Assembly (NCBI RefSeq): GCF_001282785.1
Contig: NZ_CVUA01000001.1
Coordinates: 1-64,000, forward strand
Direction of reading: 5' to 3'
DNA length: 64,000 bases
Source of the DNA: Halolamina sediminis
GTDB taxonomy: Archaea; Halobacteriota; Halobacteria; Halobacteriales; Haloferacaceae
Under the pieces are notes generated by a model. That model searched no databases and was not told where the DNA came from. It saw only the letters and a program-made list of their open reading frames with translations. The translations under genes and the position numbers were made by a program. Position 1 is the stretch's first letter; every line of letters starts with the position of its first letter. Of this stretch, positions 7,301 to 15,951 are shown one piece after another.

Positions 7301-7804
7301 TCACTCGTCTCTCTCGATGATGAACCGGAACGATCCAGAGGAAGATCGGTTGTAGACTCTCTGGTTATCACGAATTTCAGCATCGTAGGATGCGTTAACC
7401 TCAATTTCTTGCGGGAGTTTATCCACCTCCCTCACGTTGAATTTGGTGCCAACCTTATCAGTAGATCCGGCGGTCAGAGTACCACTCTCGCCGATATGCT
7501 TCCTACTTATTCCGGCACTGAATTCTGCTTCTTCCGGGAGTTCAAACGTTTCTCCGGTCGATAAGTCGATCAACTCGAGCGAGACACCAACAGAATCTAC
7601 AATCGCATCCATCTCACCACGGTTAGAGAACTGGACATGGAGAGGGTGAAAAGCAACTCTGCCGTGTTCTGTCGAATATTCTTCTCTTTCGATTAGGTTC
7701 ATCTCAACATCTGAACGGGGCGTCCGACAGACCTGATACCAGAAGGTGAGCCCAGTGAAAATGAGGATTAGAACGGTACCAACCGCACTAAGAGTCTGAA
7801 GCAT
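7301..7804 (-). CDS. Membrane-anchored protein of unknown function
   Basis: The product has 167 residues and one N-terminal membrane helix (TLSAVGTVLILIFTGLTFWY). The remainder is a beta-rich domain (SDVEMNLIEREEY, VSLELIDLSTGETFELPEEA, FRFIIERDE) predicted to lie on one side of the membrane. No family is recognised. The gene is markedly richer in A+T than the host and than the structural block, and it reads against its neighbours, so it is probably a later arrival in the provirus. Its stop abuts that of the RHH-like gene. A surface or superinfection-exclusion role is possible but unsupported by any motif. Confidence 0.65.
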   Translation of the reverse strand: MLQTLSAVGTVLILIFTGLTFWYQVCRTPRSDVEMNLIEREEYSTEHGRVAFHPLHVQFSNRGEMDAIVDSVGVSLELIDLSTGETFELPEEAEFSAGISRKHIGESGTLTAGSTDKVGTKFNVREVDKLPQEIEVNASYDAEIRDNQRVYNRSSSGSFRFIIERDE

Positions 7805-7843
7805 CCTACCGTCAGTATTGGCTACTTCCTGATAACTCTATGT

Positions 7844-8107
7844 CTAGTCCGCCCGCTGCTGCCGACCGAACGCATCCTCGTTCAGAATCCGCTGAGCCGC
7901 CAGCCGTTCGACCACCTCACACTCCTGCGGGTCCGGAAGGCTGCCGTCCTCGGCGACGCGGACCAGGTACGCGCGCTCGCCGAGCCGCTCCACGTCGACC
8001 TGCTGCTCGTCGGGAACCTCGCCGTCGTCGAGCACGCCGTCCTTCTCGAGGAACGCGCGCGGGATGGTGACCAGTCCGGAACTACCGTCGGTTCTGAGCT
8101 TCTGCAT
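7844..8107 (-). CDS. AbrB/SpoVT-type DNA-binding protein
   Basis: The product has 87 residues. MQKLRTDGSSGLVTIPRAFLEKDGV is the swapped-hairpin AbrB fold in its haloarchaeal form, with the TIP motif on the second strand. The segment VDVERLGERAYLVRVAED completes the barrel and the tail is charged and helical. Such proteins act as transition-state-type regulators or antitoxins; no toxin partner is adjacent. It diverges from the structural operon with 115 bp between, so it could control that promoter. Initiation at ATG 8107 is the only plausible start. Confidence 0.75.
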   Translation of the reverse strand: MQKLRTDGSSGLVTIPRAFLEKDGVLDDGEVPDEQQVDVERLGERAYLVRVAEDGSLPDPQECEVVERLAAQRILNEDAFGRQQRAD

Positions 8108-8147
8108 GGTCGGCCGCTGACCATCACCCGTGATAAAACTACGCCCG

Positions 8148-8166
8148 AGCCAGCCTTGGGCTGGCT
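8148..8166. promoter_or_regulatory. Hairpin in the leader of the structural operon
   Basis: A perfect 8-bp stem, AGCCAGCC-TTG-GGCTGGCT, lies 56 bp ahead of the first structural gene and 40 bp upstream of the AbrB-type gene on the other strand. A second small stem (CCCC-GTCGTC-GGGG) follows near 8198. It could be an operator for the AbrB-type protein or an RNA leader structure. Confidence 0.4.
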
Positions 8167-8222
8167 TCCCCCTCGCTGAGCCGAGGTATTACGGAACCCC
8201 GTCGTCGGGGGGCGGTTGTAGC

Positions 8223-8639
8223 ATGAGTACCAAAAGCTACGACCCCGAAGACATCGGGATGCTGGTTCTCGGTATGTTTTCGGCGGCCGTGATGGTTGGG
8301 ATTGCCGAAATTTCGGCTTTCGGCTTCTCCCTGTCGGACAGTTTCACATTCCTTGGCAACACCACGACTCTCGCGTGGGTCGTGGCGGTCGGGACGTTCG
8401 TGGGGACGATCGTGACGAACGATCACACCGATCTCCTGACCGCGGGCGGACCGCGGAAACTGCTGGATAGTTCGCTAGACGATATGTACGGGTACACAGT
8501 TCTCGCTGCCGGCGGGCTGTTGGTGGCGTGGGTGTTCGTCCCGCAGGTGGCCGACTTCGTTACCGGGTCGGATCTCTGGGGCGTGGCCTACATCGGGCTG
8601 GTGGCCTCGAGCCAGATTACCCTCGGGTGGCTCTACTGA
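8223..8639 (+). CDS. Four-TM membrane protein, pleolipovirus VP3-like
   Basis: The product has 138 residues and four hydrophobic helices (about 13-32, 45-64, 88-108, 117-136) separated by short polar turns such as TNDHTDLLTAGGPRKLLDSS. In pleolipoviruses the major internal membrane protein (VP3 in HRPV-1) is a small four-TM protein encoded just before the spike, and this gene matches it in size, topology and place. It starts the structural block, with GGTTGTAG before the ATG at 8223. Sequence homology to VP3 was not tested, so the name is by topology and synteny. Confidence 0.7.
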   Translation: MSTKSYDPEDIGMLVLGMFSAAVMVGIAEISAFGFSLSDSFTFLGNTTTLAWVVAVGTFVGTIVTNDHTDLLTAGGPRKLLDSSLDDMYGYTVLAAGGLLVAWVFVPQVADFVTGSDLWGVAYIGLVASSQITLGWLY

Positions 8640-8647
8640 GGTGGTGG

Positions 8648-9202
8648 ATGATGAGCAAACTGCGGAAGATCGGGTCGGCGGCGCTTCTGGTGGCGGTCGT
8701 CGTCGGGATGATCGCCGGAGCGACTGGCGGAGCGGTAGCACAAACGAGCACAGAAACACCGACAGCAACCCCCACCGCATCCGGGGGGGATGCTGTGGTA
8801 GCGAACTCCACGGTGTCGGTGGGGAACGATACCCGGAGCGTTTACGCGGATCTCACGGCGGGCTCGAGCTCAAGCGTGGATCTCGAGGTAACGTTCGTCG
8901 GGATCTCGGACGGGACAGAAACGGAGTTAGAAACGAGAAACATCAGCCTGACTGCCGGAGAGGAGCGACTGGTCGAACGGTCGAACGTGGACGTTTCGAC
9001 GTACAACTCTTTCCGGGTCAAGGTCACAGCTCCGAACCTCGAGAGCACGAACGCGACCGCGGAGGTCGGGAAGGTCGCTAAGGTTGCCGGCGGCGGACTG
9101 ATCGGCGGCGATCTCGGCGGCGATCTGTTCGAGGGAGGCATGGGGATCGGCGTGATCGTCGTGGCGGCGGGCGCGCTCTTGCTCGTCGGGAGGTCGTCCT
9201 GA
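8648..9202 (+). CDS. Secreted Thr-rich protein with C-terminal membrane anchor
   Basis: The product has 184 residues from ATG 8648; ATG 8651 is equally possible. A signal peptide (ALLVAVVVGMIAGATGGAVA) is followed by a Thr/Pro/Ser stretch, a beta-sandwich-like middle (VDLEVTFVGISDGTETELET) with several N-glycosylation sequons, a Gly-rich hinge and a C-terminal hydrophobic helix (IGVIVVAAGALLLVG). It probably sits on the virion surface next to the spike. It lies 8 bp after the VP3-like gene, and its TGA overlaps the spike ATG (TGATG), so the two are coupled. Confidence 0.65.
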   Translation: MMSKLRKIGSAALLVAVVVGMIAGATGGAVAQTSTETPTATPTASGGDAVVANSTVSVGNDTRSVYADLTAGSSSSVDLEVTFVGISDGTETELETRNISLTAGEERLVERSNVDVSTYNSFRVKVTAPNLESTNATAEVGKVAKVAGGGLIGGDLGGDLFEGGMGIGVIVVAAGALLLVGRSS

Positions 9203-10782
9203 TGGCCTCGGCCGGCGAGCGGGCGTTTTCCCTGCTGCTGACTCTGCTGGTGGTTGGTTCTGCGGTCGGGGTGGGGGTCGCTCCCTCGCCGGCCGGGACA
9301 GCCATCGCACAGGCGGCCGATACCGAGGAGTGTTCCGCGTGGGATGCTATCCTGTACGACTTCGCAAATGTGGGGAATTTCAACCTGTTTGGCGGTGAGA
9401 AGGAGTCTAACCCATGTTCGGCGGAGTATGTGAAGGATGAAATCTCTGAGGAGTGGAACGCCACCGACGCGGCCGAGACGAAAGCGGAAATCCACGCGAG
9501 GGCGGGGCAACTCTCCGCCAGCAACACAGCTTATCTCGACGCGATCAACAACGGTCTCACAAACAGCGAGACGATCGCGTTTAGTCGAGCGGAGGCCGCC
9601 GCGGTCGAGACCCTCGCAAACGGCGGGACCGTCTCAGAGGCTCAGCAAGCTGCTAACGAGAGTATTGAGAATTTTTACGCAGTTAAACAACTTAACTTGG
9701 TAGATGAATGGAATGTCGGTGTTGAGACGGTCGTAGCTCTCGATCAAAGAGCAGCTAACACAACGGGGGTATCTGATAACTTTGTTAAACTATCAGTTAT
9801 CGGGTCTGTCTCCCCCCGAGATGATAACAAAATCCGCGCTGTTGATGCACCGACAGAGGATGTCTCAGTATTGAATGGGACAGGTGTGTCCCTGAAACAA
9901 ATACCGATAAAAGATAGCGCTGCCGAGGGGGACGCCTCTTTCCTCGATATAATTTACAACCCATCAAACGATCCATATATCGACGCGGGGGGCGCGACTA
10001 CTGGGGTGTATGTGGTTGTGGATACCACGGAAAATCTCACATCTACAACAGCTATTCCTATAGCGGATTATCTTAACACATGGGAGAGTATTGAAAACAA
10101 ATCCCAACAGACTAAGACAGAAGCCGCGGTCTACATCAATCAGTCCTTAGCGCCAGCCGCGGAGGATGGGAACATCTCGGACCACATCTCCCCGGCGACA
10201 CTCGCACAGGAGTACGCGCAGGACTACAACGGATCGGATAGCTATGTCCGCGCCTTGGCGATCGCGGCTTACAGCGGGATGGAAACCCCATCGCTCGAGA
10301 ACGTGGGGAGCATGACGGTGGAGATGAACGGAACGAGTTACACCGGACTGTTGCTCTCCCAGAGTGCGCCGGCCGATGGCTGGCAGTCCAACACGACGTA
10401 TGATCCGGCAACGGTGGACGGGCTCCAACTGTTCGCCGTCGCCGGTGATACCGGCGAGGTGATGGAGCTGGATCAACCCTTCACGGTAAGCAAAATCACC
10501 GGCAAAGATGGGGGAGAGATCCAGACAGCGGATACAATTAGCCTAACTTACGACACGACGAACGCAGCGGAGAATTACTCCGAACGACAGGAACAGATCC
10601 GACAACTACAGCTCGAGTTAGAGGAGCGGAAGGCACAGGCAACAAGCGGACCCGTTGGCACAGGGTCCGGCGAGGGAGCGCTTAATGCGCTGGCTCAATT
10701 CCTCGGAGTTTCAGTCGGGGCGGCCGTGGGGGTCGTCGTTGTGGCGGGACTGATTATCGGGAAGATCTACACCGAGTACTAA
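9202..10782 (+). CDS. Virion spike protein, pleolipovirus VP4-like
   Basis: The product has 526 residues, the usual size of pleolipovirus spikes. A signal peptide (to about residue 38, cleavage after AIAQA) is followed by a large beta-rich ectodomain with many N-x-S/T sequons. A C-terminal heptad-like coiled coil (ERQEQIRQLQLELEERKAQA, residues 457-480) and a final membrane anchor (VGVVVVAGLIIGKIYTEY) complete it. The spike binds the host and drives membrane fusion. Residues about 152-310 (9655-10130) use A+T-rich codons, including ATA, TTA and AAA, unlike both flanks, which points to exchange of the receptor-facing part. Function is by architecture and gene order. Confidence 0.8.
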   Translation: MASAGERAFSLLLTLLVVGSAVGVGVAPSPAGTAIAQAADTEECSAWDAILYDFANVGNFNLFGGEKESNPCSAEYVKDEISEEWNATDAAETKAEIHARAGQLSASNTAYLDAINNGLTNSETIAFSRAEAAAVETLANGGTVSEAQQAANESIENFYAVKQLNLVDEWNVGVETVVALDQRAANTTGVSDNFVKLSVIGSVSPRDDNKIRAVDAPTEDVSVLNGTGVSLKQIPIKDSAAEGDASFLDIIYNPSNDPYIDAGGATTGVYVVVDTTENLTSTTAIPIADYLNTWESIENKSQQTKTEAAVYINQSLAPAAEDGNISDHISPATLAQEYAQDYNGSDSYVRALAIAAYSGMETPSLENVGSMTVEMNGTSYTGLLLSQSAPADGWQSNTTYDPATVDGLQLFAVAGDTGEVMELDQPFTVSKITGKDGGEIQTADTISLTYDTTNAAENYSERQEQIRQLQLELEERKAQATSGPVGTGSGEGALNALAQFLGVSVGAAVGVVVVAGLIIGKIYTEY

Positions 10783-10806
10783 CGCCACCCCTAATTTTTC
10801 TTGACC

Positions 10807-11406
10807 ATGACCGAGAACACAGAATCAGGAGCCAACGGCGAAGGAATCGCGCGGAGAACCATCCTAACGACGCTCGCAGGGGCCGCGGGGCTGGCGGGCG
10901 CGGGGTCCGCAGCCGGGCAGGAATCACCGACGCCACCGAGCACCTCGAGCACGGAGACAGAATCGGACACCGTAGCGGTAGAACTGGGGCCTGTGCGGAT
11001 CAAGTCGTGGGAGTTTGAGAACAACGAGTTCAGAATCACCTTCGGCGCGGATTATCCCTCAGCCGTCAAAATCACCGACACGGGCGCGATGATGGGAGCG
11101 ATGACGACCGGGAGCGGCGCGGGAATCACCGAGATCCCGACGCGCGGAGCGACAGTTACGGACGGCATGACCATGACCTACGCGGCGGAGGAGTTCGACG
11201 GTGCGTATGCGATAGCCGTGGCCTCGAGCGAAGCGGCGGCGCTAATCCGGACCGATAGCGTGGACGTCGGCGGTACGTCGATCAAGCTACAGACAGCGAT
11301 GCTCGGGGGGCTCGGTGCGGCGGTCGGCGCGGGGGGACTGAGCTACAAGCGAGGGAAGGAAGCGCTCGAGGACGAGGACGAACCCAAATCGGAGAGAATC
11401 GTATGA
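10807..11406 (+). CDS. Tat-signal protein, pleolipovirus ORF6-like
   Basis: The product has 199 residues from ATG 10807. ARRTILTTLAGAAGLAGAGS is a twin-arginine export signal. A Pro/Thr/Ser linker is followed by a compact beta domain (VELGPVRIKSWEFENNEFRI, ITDTGAMMGAMTTGSG) and a short hydrophobic segment (QTAMLGGLGAAVGAGGLSYK) before a charged tail that would lie inside. Position straight after the spike matches ORF6 of HRPV-1-like viruses; a virion role is plausible. It ends in an ATGA overlap with the next gene. Confidence 0.65.
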   Translation: MTENTESGANGEGIARRTILTTLAGAAGLAGAGSAAGQESPTPPSTSSTETESDTVAVELGPVRIKSWEFENNEFRITFGADYPSAVKITDTGAMMGAMTTGSGAGITEIPTRGATVTDGMTMTYAAEEFDGAYAIAVASSEAAALIRTDSVDVGGTSIKLQTAMLGGLGAAVGAGGLSYKRGKEALEDEDEPKSERIV

Positions 11407-12245
11407 GTCTCAGAGAAACGATAACGGAAGGAGTGTTCGACAACCTCCGAACGCTGATAATCGTAGGAGTCGGCTACGTAGTCCTCTCGAGCCAAGGATA
11501 TGCGCCGGGGCTGTCGATCCCGGAGATACCGGCGTGGTGGCCGTTCCCCGTGGTAGTCGCGGGCGGTGCCGGCGCGGTCGCGTGGGTAGTCGGCGGGAAG
11601 ATAGCGAAGCTAATCCCGGACCCGGACGGGCATTACGTGGTCGCTATGGAAGGCGGCGACGAACAGGGAGGAGAGATCTGGGAGCTGAACGATCCGGCAT
11701 GGGAGGAGATGAACGTAGTCGAAGGTGAGCTCTACCCGTGGACGAAATCAGCCAAGGACGCCCACGAGGTTCGGATCTACAACCCGAGCACGAACACGAG
11801 CGTAGCGAACTGGCGCGGAACTCCGGCGGCGAAGACGGCTTCGGAGATGCTGGCCGAACCGACGCCGAAGAAGGCCATGAAGAACATCCGCGAGTTGAGG
11901 GATGAATACGAGCGGGCCGCTCGAGAGGGAGAATACATCAAACGGAACATCGGCGGGATGCTCCGGAAGCTGGACAAGCGCCGGGCGAAGGACTACAACG
12001 CGGCGCTGCAGGGTGTGGTCGCGCCGTCCCTGAACGACGGAGACAGCTACGAGCAGATAATCGACAAGATCCTCCCGGAGGAGGTGCAGCCGGACCACCT
12101 GACTCACGACGGAGAGGAGGAGTCGGACCCGCTCGAGGATCACGGCACCGAGATGGACTTCCAAGTGTTCGAGGATGGGGAGGAGTTCGACCCGCTCCCG
12201 GAGTACGATCAAGCCGCGGCGACTGACGGAGGGACCGAACGATGA
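11403..12245 (+). CDS. Two-TM membrane protein, pleolipovirus ORF7-like
   Basis: The product has 280 residues. Two N-terminal membrane helices (TLIIVGVGYVVLSSQGY and FPVVVAGGAGAVAWVVG) precede a long cytoplasmic part: a strand-rich domain (HYVVAMEGGDEQGGEIWELN), then basic helices (NIRELRDEYERAAREGEYIK) and a very acidic tail. It overlaps its neighbours on both sides by 4 nt (ATGA), typical of a tightly coupled structural operon. The place between the spike and the NTPase matches ORF7 in the conserved pleolipovirus block. The biochemical role is unknown. Confidence 0.65.
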   Translation: MSLRETITEGVFDNLRTLIIVGVGYVVLSSQGYAPGLSIPEIPAWWPFPVVVAGGAGAVAWVVGGKIAKLIPDPDGHYVVAMEGGDEQGGEIWELNDPAWEEMNVVEGELYPWTKSAKDAHEVRIYNPSTNTSVANWRGTPAAKTASEMLAEPTPKKAMKNIRELRDEYERAAREGEYIKRNIGGMLRKLDKRRAKDYNAALQGVVAPSLNDGDSYEQIIDKILPEEVQPDHLTHDGEEESDPLEDHGTEMDFQVFEDGEEFDPLPEYDQAAATDGGTER

Positions 12246-13420
12246 GTAGCCGCGGCGATTCGTCGGTCTACGCGGCGGCCCAAGGGCGCGAGTTCCTGCG
12301 GGACGAACTCGCGGGGAAGAAGAACGAGTACATCCGGGAGTTTGCCGGGCTGGTAGACGACCCGGAAACGCTCGATCTACTGAACTACTACTGTTCGCTG
12401 TGGCGGACCGAAGACGAATCGTTCCTCGAGACGGCGCTGGGGCGTGAAATCCTCTCGAGCGCGGCGACGAAGACGACGGACCGGGCGTTCCGCGACGGGA
12501 ACGTTTCACAGCTGCAAGGCATGGTCGGGCTGACGAACCAGCAGGGCGACGGGCAGGACTTGATCGGTCGCGCCGCCCAGTCCCTCACCAACGAGGGGGC
12601 GATCGGGCTGGTTCTGGGGCCGCCGGGCGCGGGGAAGACAGCGCTCACGGTGGACGTGGCGCGGGCGTGGGGCGCGCGGACCGGCGGGCTGATCCTCGCA
12701 AACACGGACTGGGAGGGAGCCGACGCGGTGGTAAACTCCGACATGGCGATGCTCGAGGCGATGGCGGAGTACGAGGGGCCGGTTCTCTGCGTGATCGACG
12801 AGACGGCGCAGGAACTCTCGGGATACGGCACCGAATCGAACAAGGCGGAAGCGTTCGCCAACGCGCTGACGTTCATCCGGAAGAAGGAGGGCGACCACGG
12901 CCCCCACGCGAAGCGCGGTTCGGTGCTCATGGTCAACCACACGCGGAAGCGAACGGCGGCGGCGTTCCGGCGACTGGCGACGTTCTGCCTCGAGAAGCCG
13001 AGCCGGGACGATCCGAGCACGGTCCGGTTCATCGAGAGCGAGGGCGGACAGGACGATCTCAACACCGCGGAGGAAACAACCTATCAGGGAGTCACCGACA
13101 CTCGGGAGCGGTACAGCGAGCACGAAGCGAGCGAGTTCCGGATCACGCTGCACGAGGACGGCGACGACGGCGACGACGTGGACCCGGACGAAGCCGCGGA
13201 GTCGGCGGACTGGAACGCACAGGCTCGGACGGCGATCAACGCTTACCAACCGTGGGACGACGACGGCGGCATGAGCTATCGGGAAATCAGCAAGGACGGG
13301 CGCGGACTCGTGGACTACGGGAAGGGCTGGGTAGCCGACAGAGTGCGCGAGTGGCGCGATGGACAGCACCGGGAGCTTGTGTCGGAACCCGTGGACAGCG
13401 GGGAAGGTGGTTCTGCATGA
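12242..13420 (+). CDS. P-loop NTPase, pleolipovirus VP8-like
   Basis: The product has 392 residues. The Walker A motif GPPGAGKT is near residues 125-132 and a Walker B-like strand VLCVIDETAQ near 182-191. VLMVNHTRKRTAAAFRRLAT may supply the sensor residues. The C-terminal 60 residues (MSYREISKDGRGLVDYGKGW) resemble a winged-helix. Pleolipoviruses encode a conserved NTPase as the last gene of the structural block, with a suggested role in assembly or DNA handling; this gene fits that place. It is the most acidic of the block and uses GC-rich codons throughout. Confidence 0.75.
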   Translation: MSSRGDSSVYAAAQGREFLRDELAGKKNEYIREFAGLVDDPETLDLLNYYCSLWRTEDESFLETALGREILSSAATKTTDRAFRDGNVSQLQGMVGLTNQQGDGQDLIGRAAQSLTNEGAIGLVLGPPGAGKTALTVDVARAWGARTGGLILANTDWEGADAVVNSDMAMLEAMAEYEGPVLCVIDETAQELSGYGTESNKAEAFANALTFIRKKEGDHGPHAKRGSVLMVNHTRKRTAAAFRRLATFCLEKPSRDDPSTVRFIESEGGQDDLNTAEETTYQGVTDTRERYSEHEASEFRITLHEDGDDGDDVDPDEAAESADWNAQARTAINAYQPWDDDGGMSYREISKDGRGLVDYGKGWVADRVREWRDGQHRELVSEPVDSGEGGSA

Positions 13421-13577
13421 GGGCGTCGGTGTCCGCGGTGTCCGTCCACGGGCACACCCCCCACCGCCCATACCTATCTATTGACGGGTGCGCTGGGCGC
13501 GGGTGCGCCGGACATACGGGGGGACCGACCCGCGGTTTTGGTCGAAAACTGCCGATCGCGCGAGAAGGGCCGTGGTC

Positions 13578-13973
13578 ATGGGTCAAAAGCCGGGGTGTTC
13601 GGGGGTGAATCGCTCGAGCAACGCTGCTCGGTACGGGTCGCTCGCGGAGAAGTGGGCCGCGGATCGCTACGGCTTGGAGCTCGAGCGCGACGACTGGCAC
13701 GACGCCCGGCGGGGCGATCGTCCGGGCGACGTGAAAGCGGCGATGGACTCGAGAAACGCAACTCGGTTCCGGCTGTGGGAGGCGCAGCATCGGAAGCTTC
13801 GGCGGGAGGACGGGTTCTATGCGTTCGTGCTGTATCGGCCGGTCGGTCGGGGGATCGACGTGCTCCGCTCGAGGACGATAGCGGCGCGATCGCTTCGCGT
13901 TCGGTTCGGCGGCGCGGGCGATCACCCGAAGGGGAATCAAGCGAAGATACCTCCCGCGCGGATCTTCTCGTAG
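13578..13973 (+). CDS. Small nuclease-like protein (PD-(D/E)XK-like)
   Basis: The product has 131 residues from ATG 13578. Upstream in-frame codons are rejected because they lie in a low-complexity spacer without a better start. A helix with Glu (YGSLAEKWAADRYGLELE), a GD-V-K strand (DRPGDVKAAMD) and a basic helix (FRLWEAQHRKLRRE) followed by FYAFVLYRP match the layout of restriction-endonuclease-like folds, with Asp and Lys as candidate metal-site residues. It is the last rightward gene and faces the replication operon across a hairpin-rich spacer. The assignment is tentative. Confidence 0.55.
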   Translation: MGQKPGCSGVNRSSNAARYGSLAEKWAADRYGLELERDDWHDARRGDRPGDVKAAMDSRNATRFRLWEAQHRKLRREDGFYAFVLYRPVGRGIDVLRSRTIAARSLRVRFGGAGDHPKGNQAKIPPARIFS

Positions 13974-14289
13974 GGGTCCAAAATTTTTCGCGCGCCCACA
14001 GGGGGCGGGCGGCGCTTCGCGCCTTGGCTTCGCCTGCGGCGCGGCGCTGTACGGCGGTGGTCCCTTGGATTGGTGGCCTTAGCCACACGCCTAAGGGAGA
14101 ACCGAACCCCCCGGGTTTGGTTCGACCCGCGGCCGCCGGCCGCAGCGCCGGCTCGGAAGGGCCGCAAATCTCCACCTGAAAACAAGGTCCGGGCGGAAAC
14201 GGCCGAATATCGGCCGATATAGGGGGTGTTTGAGAGAGTTGCCACTACTCCGGACGGACCGCGTACCGGCCCGTCCGGAGGGGACTACG
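13974..14289. other. Hairpin-rich convergent spacer, candidate replication origin
   Basis: A gene-free stretch of 316 bp between the two convergent arms of the provirus. It has a 5-bp stem GGCGC-TTC-GCGCC (14011-14023), a compound stem at 14061-14098 whose inner part is GTGGC-CTTA-GCCAC (14073-14086), GC-rich palindromes near 14130, and an AT-containing repeat around 14195-14220 (two gccgatat-like words). It may be a bidirectional terminator, an origin of replication beside the putative replication gene, or both. Confidence 0.45.
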
Positions 14290-15951
14290 CTACCTGAGGA
14301 TCGCGGAGGCGGGGAGGCTCCGGCGACCGCGATCCTCCTCGCGCCAGCGAACGGTCGCGTTCGCGAACGCCTCACGGTCGCGACCGGACTCGAGCCAACG
14401 CTTCAAACCCTCACGGAGCTCCCAGCGAACACCACGGAGCGGATCACCGGGGCGGCGGCGGTCGCTGTCGATCTCACCCAGCCGGATCGCCTCGATCGCC
14501 TCGCCGCGGTTGTCCACGTCGACGCCGTGCTTCGCGCACCACGTCATCAGCGCGGAGGTGGCGTCAGACAGCCCACGCTCGGCCGAGAGGAGCGCCTGCC
14601 CGGCGGCTTCGGTAACGCTGCGGCTTGCCTCCCGGAACTGCTGAACGGCGTCGTGAACCATCTCCGCGACGTGTGGAGACCGGAGCGAAACGCTGCCGTA
14701 CTCGCGCTCAACCATGTCGTCGATCCGCCGGAGCGCACGCCGGACCGATCCGACGTGGCGGCTGTGCTCCTCGGCGATGTCGGCCGGGCTCACTTTCCCG
14801 CCGTCCGTCACCAGCGTCCCGAGGGCTTCTTCTTCGACTTCGGACAGCCCGCCGTTGGCCATCAACTGCCGGATCACGATGCTCTCCTGCTCGTTCCGAA
14901 TCCGGGTGAGGTTCAGCTTCGGCGGCTGCTCGCTCTCCTCGAGCTCGGTGAGGTCGGCGTCGAAGTACGCATCCTCGACGAACGGCCCACCGCCAGCGCC
15001 CGGGGTCATGGTCACGCCAGCATCCTCGAGCACGGCGCGGAGCGTCCGGTCGAGCTCGCGTTCAAGGTCCGCGAGTTCGTCGGGGGTGACACCGACCGAC
15101 CCGTCCCATCGGCTCACCTGATAGCTCACGCCGAGCTTCGGGTGGCGGAGAGGGTCGTCTTTCGACCGCGACAGCGCCTCTCGGGCGTAGTAGTGCTTGA
15201 TCTCGACGGGAACGGTGTGCTCGGGAAACGCCTCACGAACTCGCGAGGGGCCGAGCGTGACGGTGTGATAGTAGCCGGGGAGGTTCTCGCCGTGGTCGTT
15301 ATCGTCGTTCTGAACGACCTTCCGGTACCCGGAACGGTCGTTCTCGAGGAGGTGGCCCATCTGGGCGATCGGGCCGTCCCGAGCGTGGATCGGACCGCTG
15401 GCGTCGCAGTGAACTCGAACGTACCGCTCGCCGTCGCGGACCGTACTCGAGTCGTGGGGGTCGCGGAAGTGGCCGGGATTCAGCCCCAGCGCGGTGGCCG
15501 CGCCGCGGAGGAGCGGCTGATACCGCTGTGCGTCGACGTTCGACCCGGAGAGCACGACGTTCACGCCCTCGCGAAACGGCACGTCCAGCTTCCGGCGGCT
15601 GCCGTCGGACTGCTCGACGCGCATACCGTCCCAGCGCGGGCGGATGTGGGCATTCAGCTTCTGCTCGCCCACCGGATCCTCCTCGCCGTGGCGCTGGATC
15701 GCGATCCGGTGCTCACGAACGCCGTCGAACTCCCACGCGGTCCCGGTCGGCAGTACGTCGCCGGGGTCGCAGATTCCGGACTCTTGGTAGTAGAGTTTCG
15801 CCGTCCACCGCTCGCCGCTGGCGGTGAACTCCGTGACCCGTGACCCGCCGGACTGATCGACGATCCGGGCAGCGCCGAAGTGTGCCTCGAGCGAGCCGGC
15901 GTAGTTGAGCTGTAGAGCGAACTCGTGCCACGCGGGTTCGGTCGACTTCAC
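14290..15951 (-). CDS. Large putative replication protein (DUF7845-like)
   Basis: The product has 553 residues from GTG 15951, which overlaps the upstream stop (GTGA). The N-terminal 330 residues form a mixed alpha/beta region with conserved-looking segments (GPIAQMGHLLENDRSGYRKV, GVSYQVSRWDGSVGVTPDEL). A winged-helix sits near residues 400-440 (ADIAEEHSRHVGSVRRALRR) and the tail is helical and basic. I recognise it as the long protein that recurs in haloarchaeal proviruses and plasmid-like elements (DUF7845-type), with no proven activity that I know of. As the largest gene of the early-type operon, next to a hairpin-rich spacer, it is the best candidate for the initiator. Confidence 0.55.
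   Translation of the reverse strand: MKSTEPAWHEFALQLNYAGSLEAHFGAARIVDQSGGSRVTEFTASGERWTAKLYYQESGICDPGDVLPTGTAWEFDGVREHRIAIQRHGEEDPVGEQKLNAHIRPRWDGMRVEQSDGSRRKLDVPFREGVNVVLSGSNVDAQRYQPLLRGAATALGLNPGHFRDPHDSSTVRDGERYVRVHCDASGPIHARDGPIAQMGHLLENDRSGYRKVVQNDDNDHGENLPGYYHTVTLGPSRVREAFPEHTVPVEIKHYYAREALSRSKDDPLRHPKLGVSYQVSRWDGSVGVTPDELADLERELDRTLRAVLEDAGVTMTPGAGGGPFVEDAYFDADLTELEESEQPPKLNLTRIRNEQESIVIRQLMANGGLSEVEEEALGTLVTDGGKVSPADIAEEHSRHVGSVRRALRRIDDMVEREYGSVSLRSPHVAEMVHDAVQQFREASRSVTEAAGQALLSAERGLSDATSALMTWCAKHGVDVDNRGEAIEAIRLGEIDSDRRRPGDPLRGVRWELREGLKRWLESGRDREAFANATVRWREEDRGRRSLPASAILR

Noticed and set aside
7844-8107. Toxin-antitoxin pair with the AbrB-type protein as antitoxin
   Set aside because: Neither neighbour has a PIN, RelE or MazF pattern, so a toxin partner cannot be supported.
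14230-15843. Long open frame (537 codons) on the plus strand opposite the putative replication gene
   Set aside because: It mirrors the minus-strand gene, has Arg/Val/Leu-biased shadow composition and no domain; the minus frame has start, overlaps and a winged helix.
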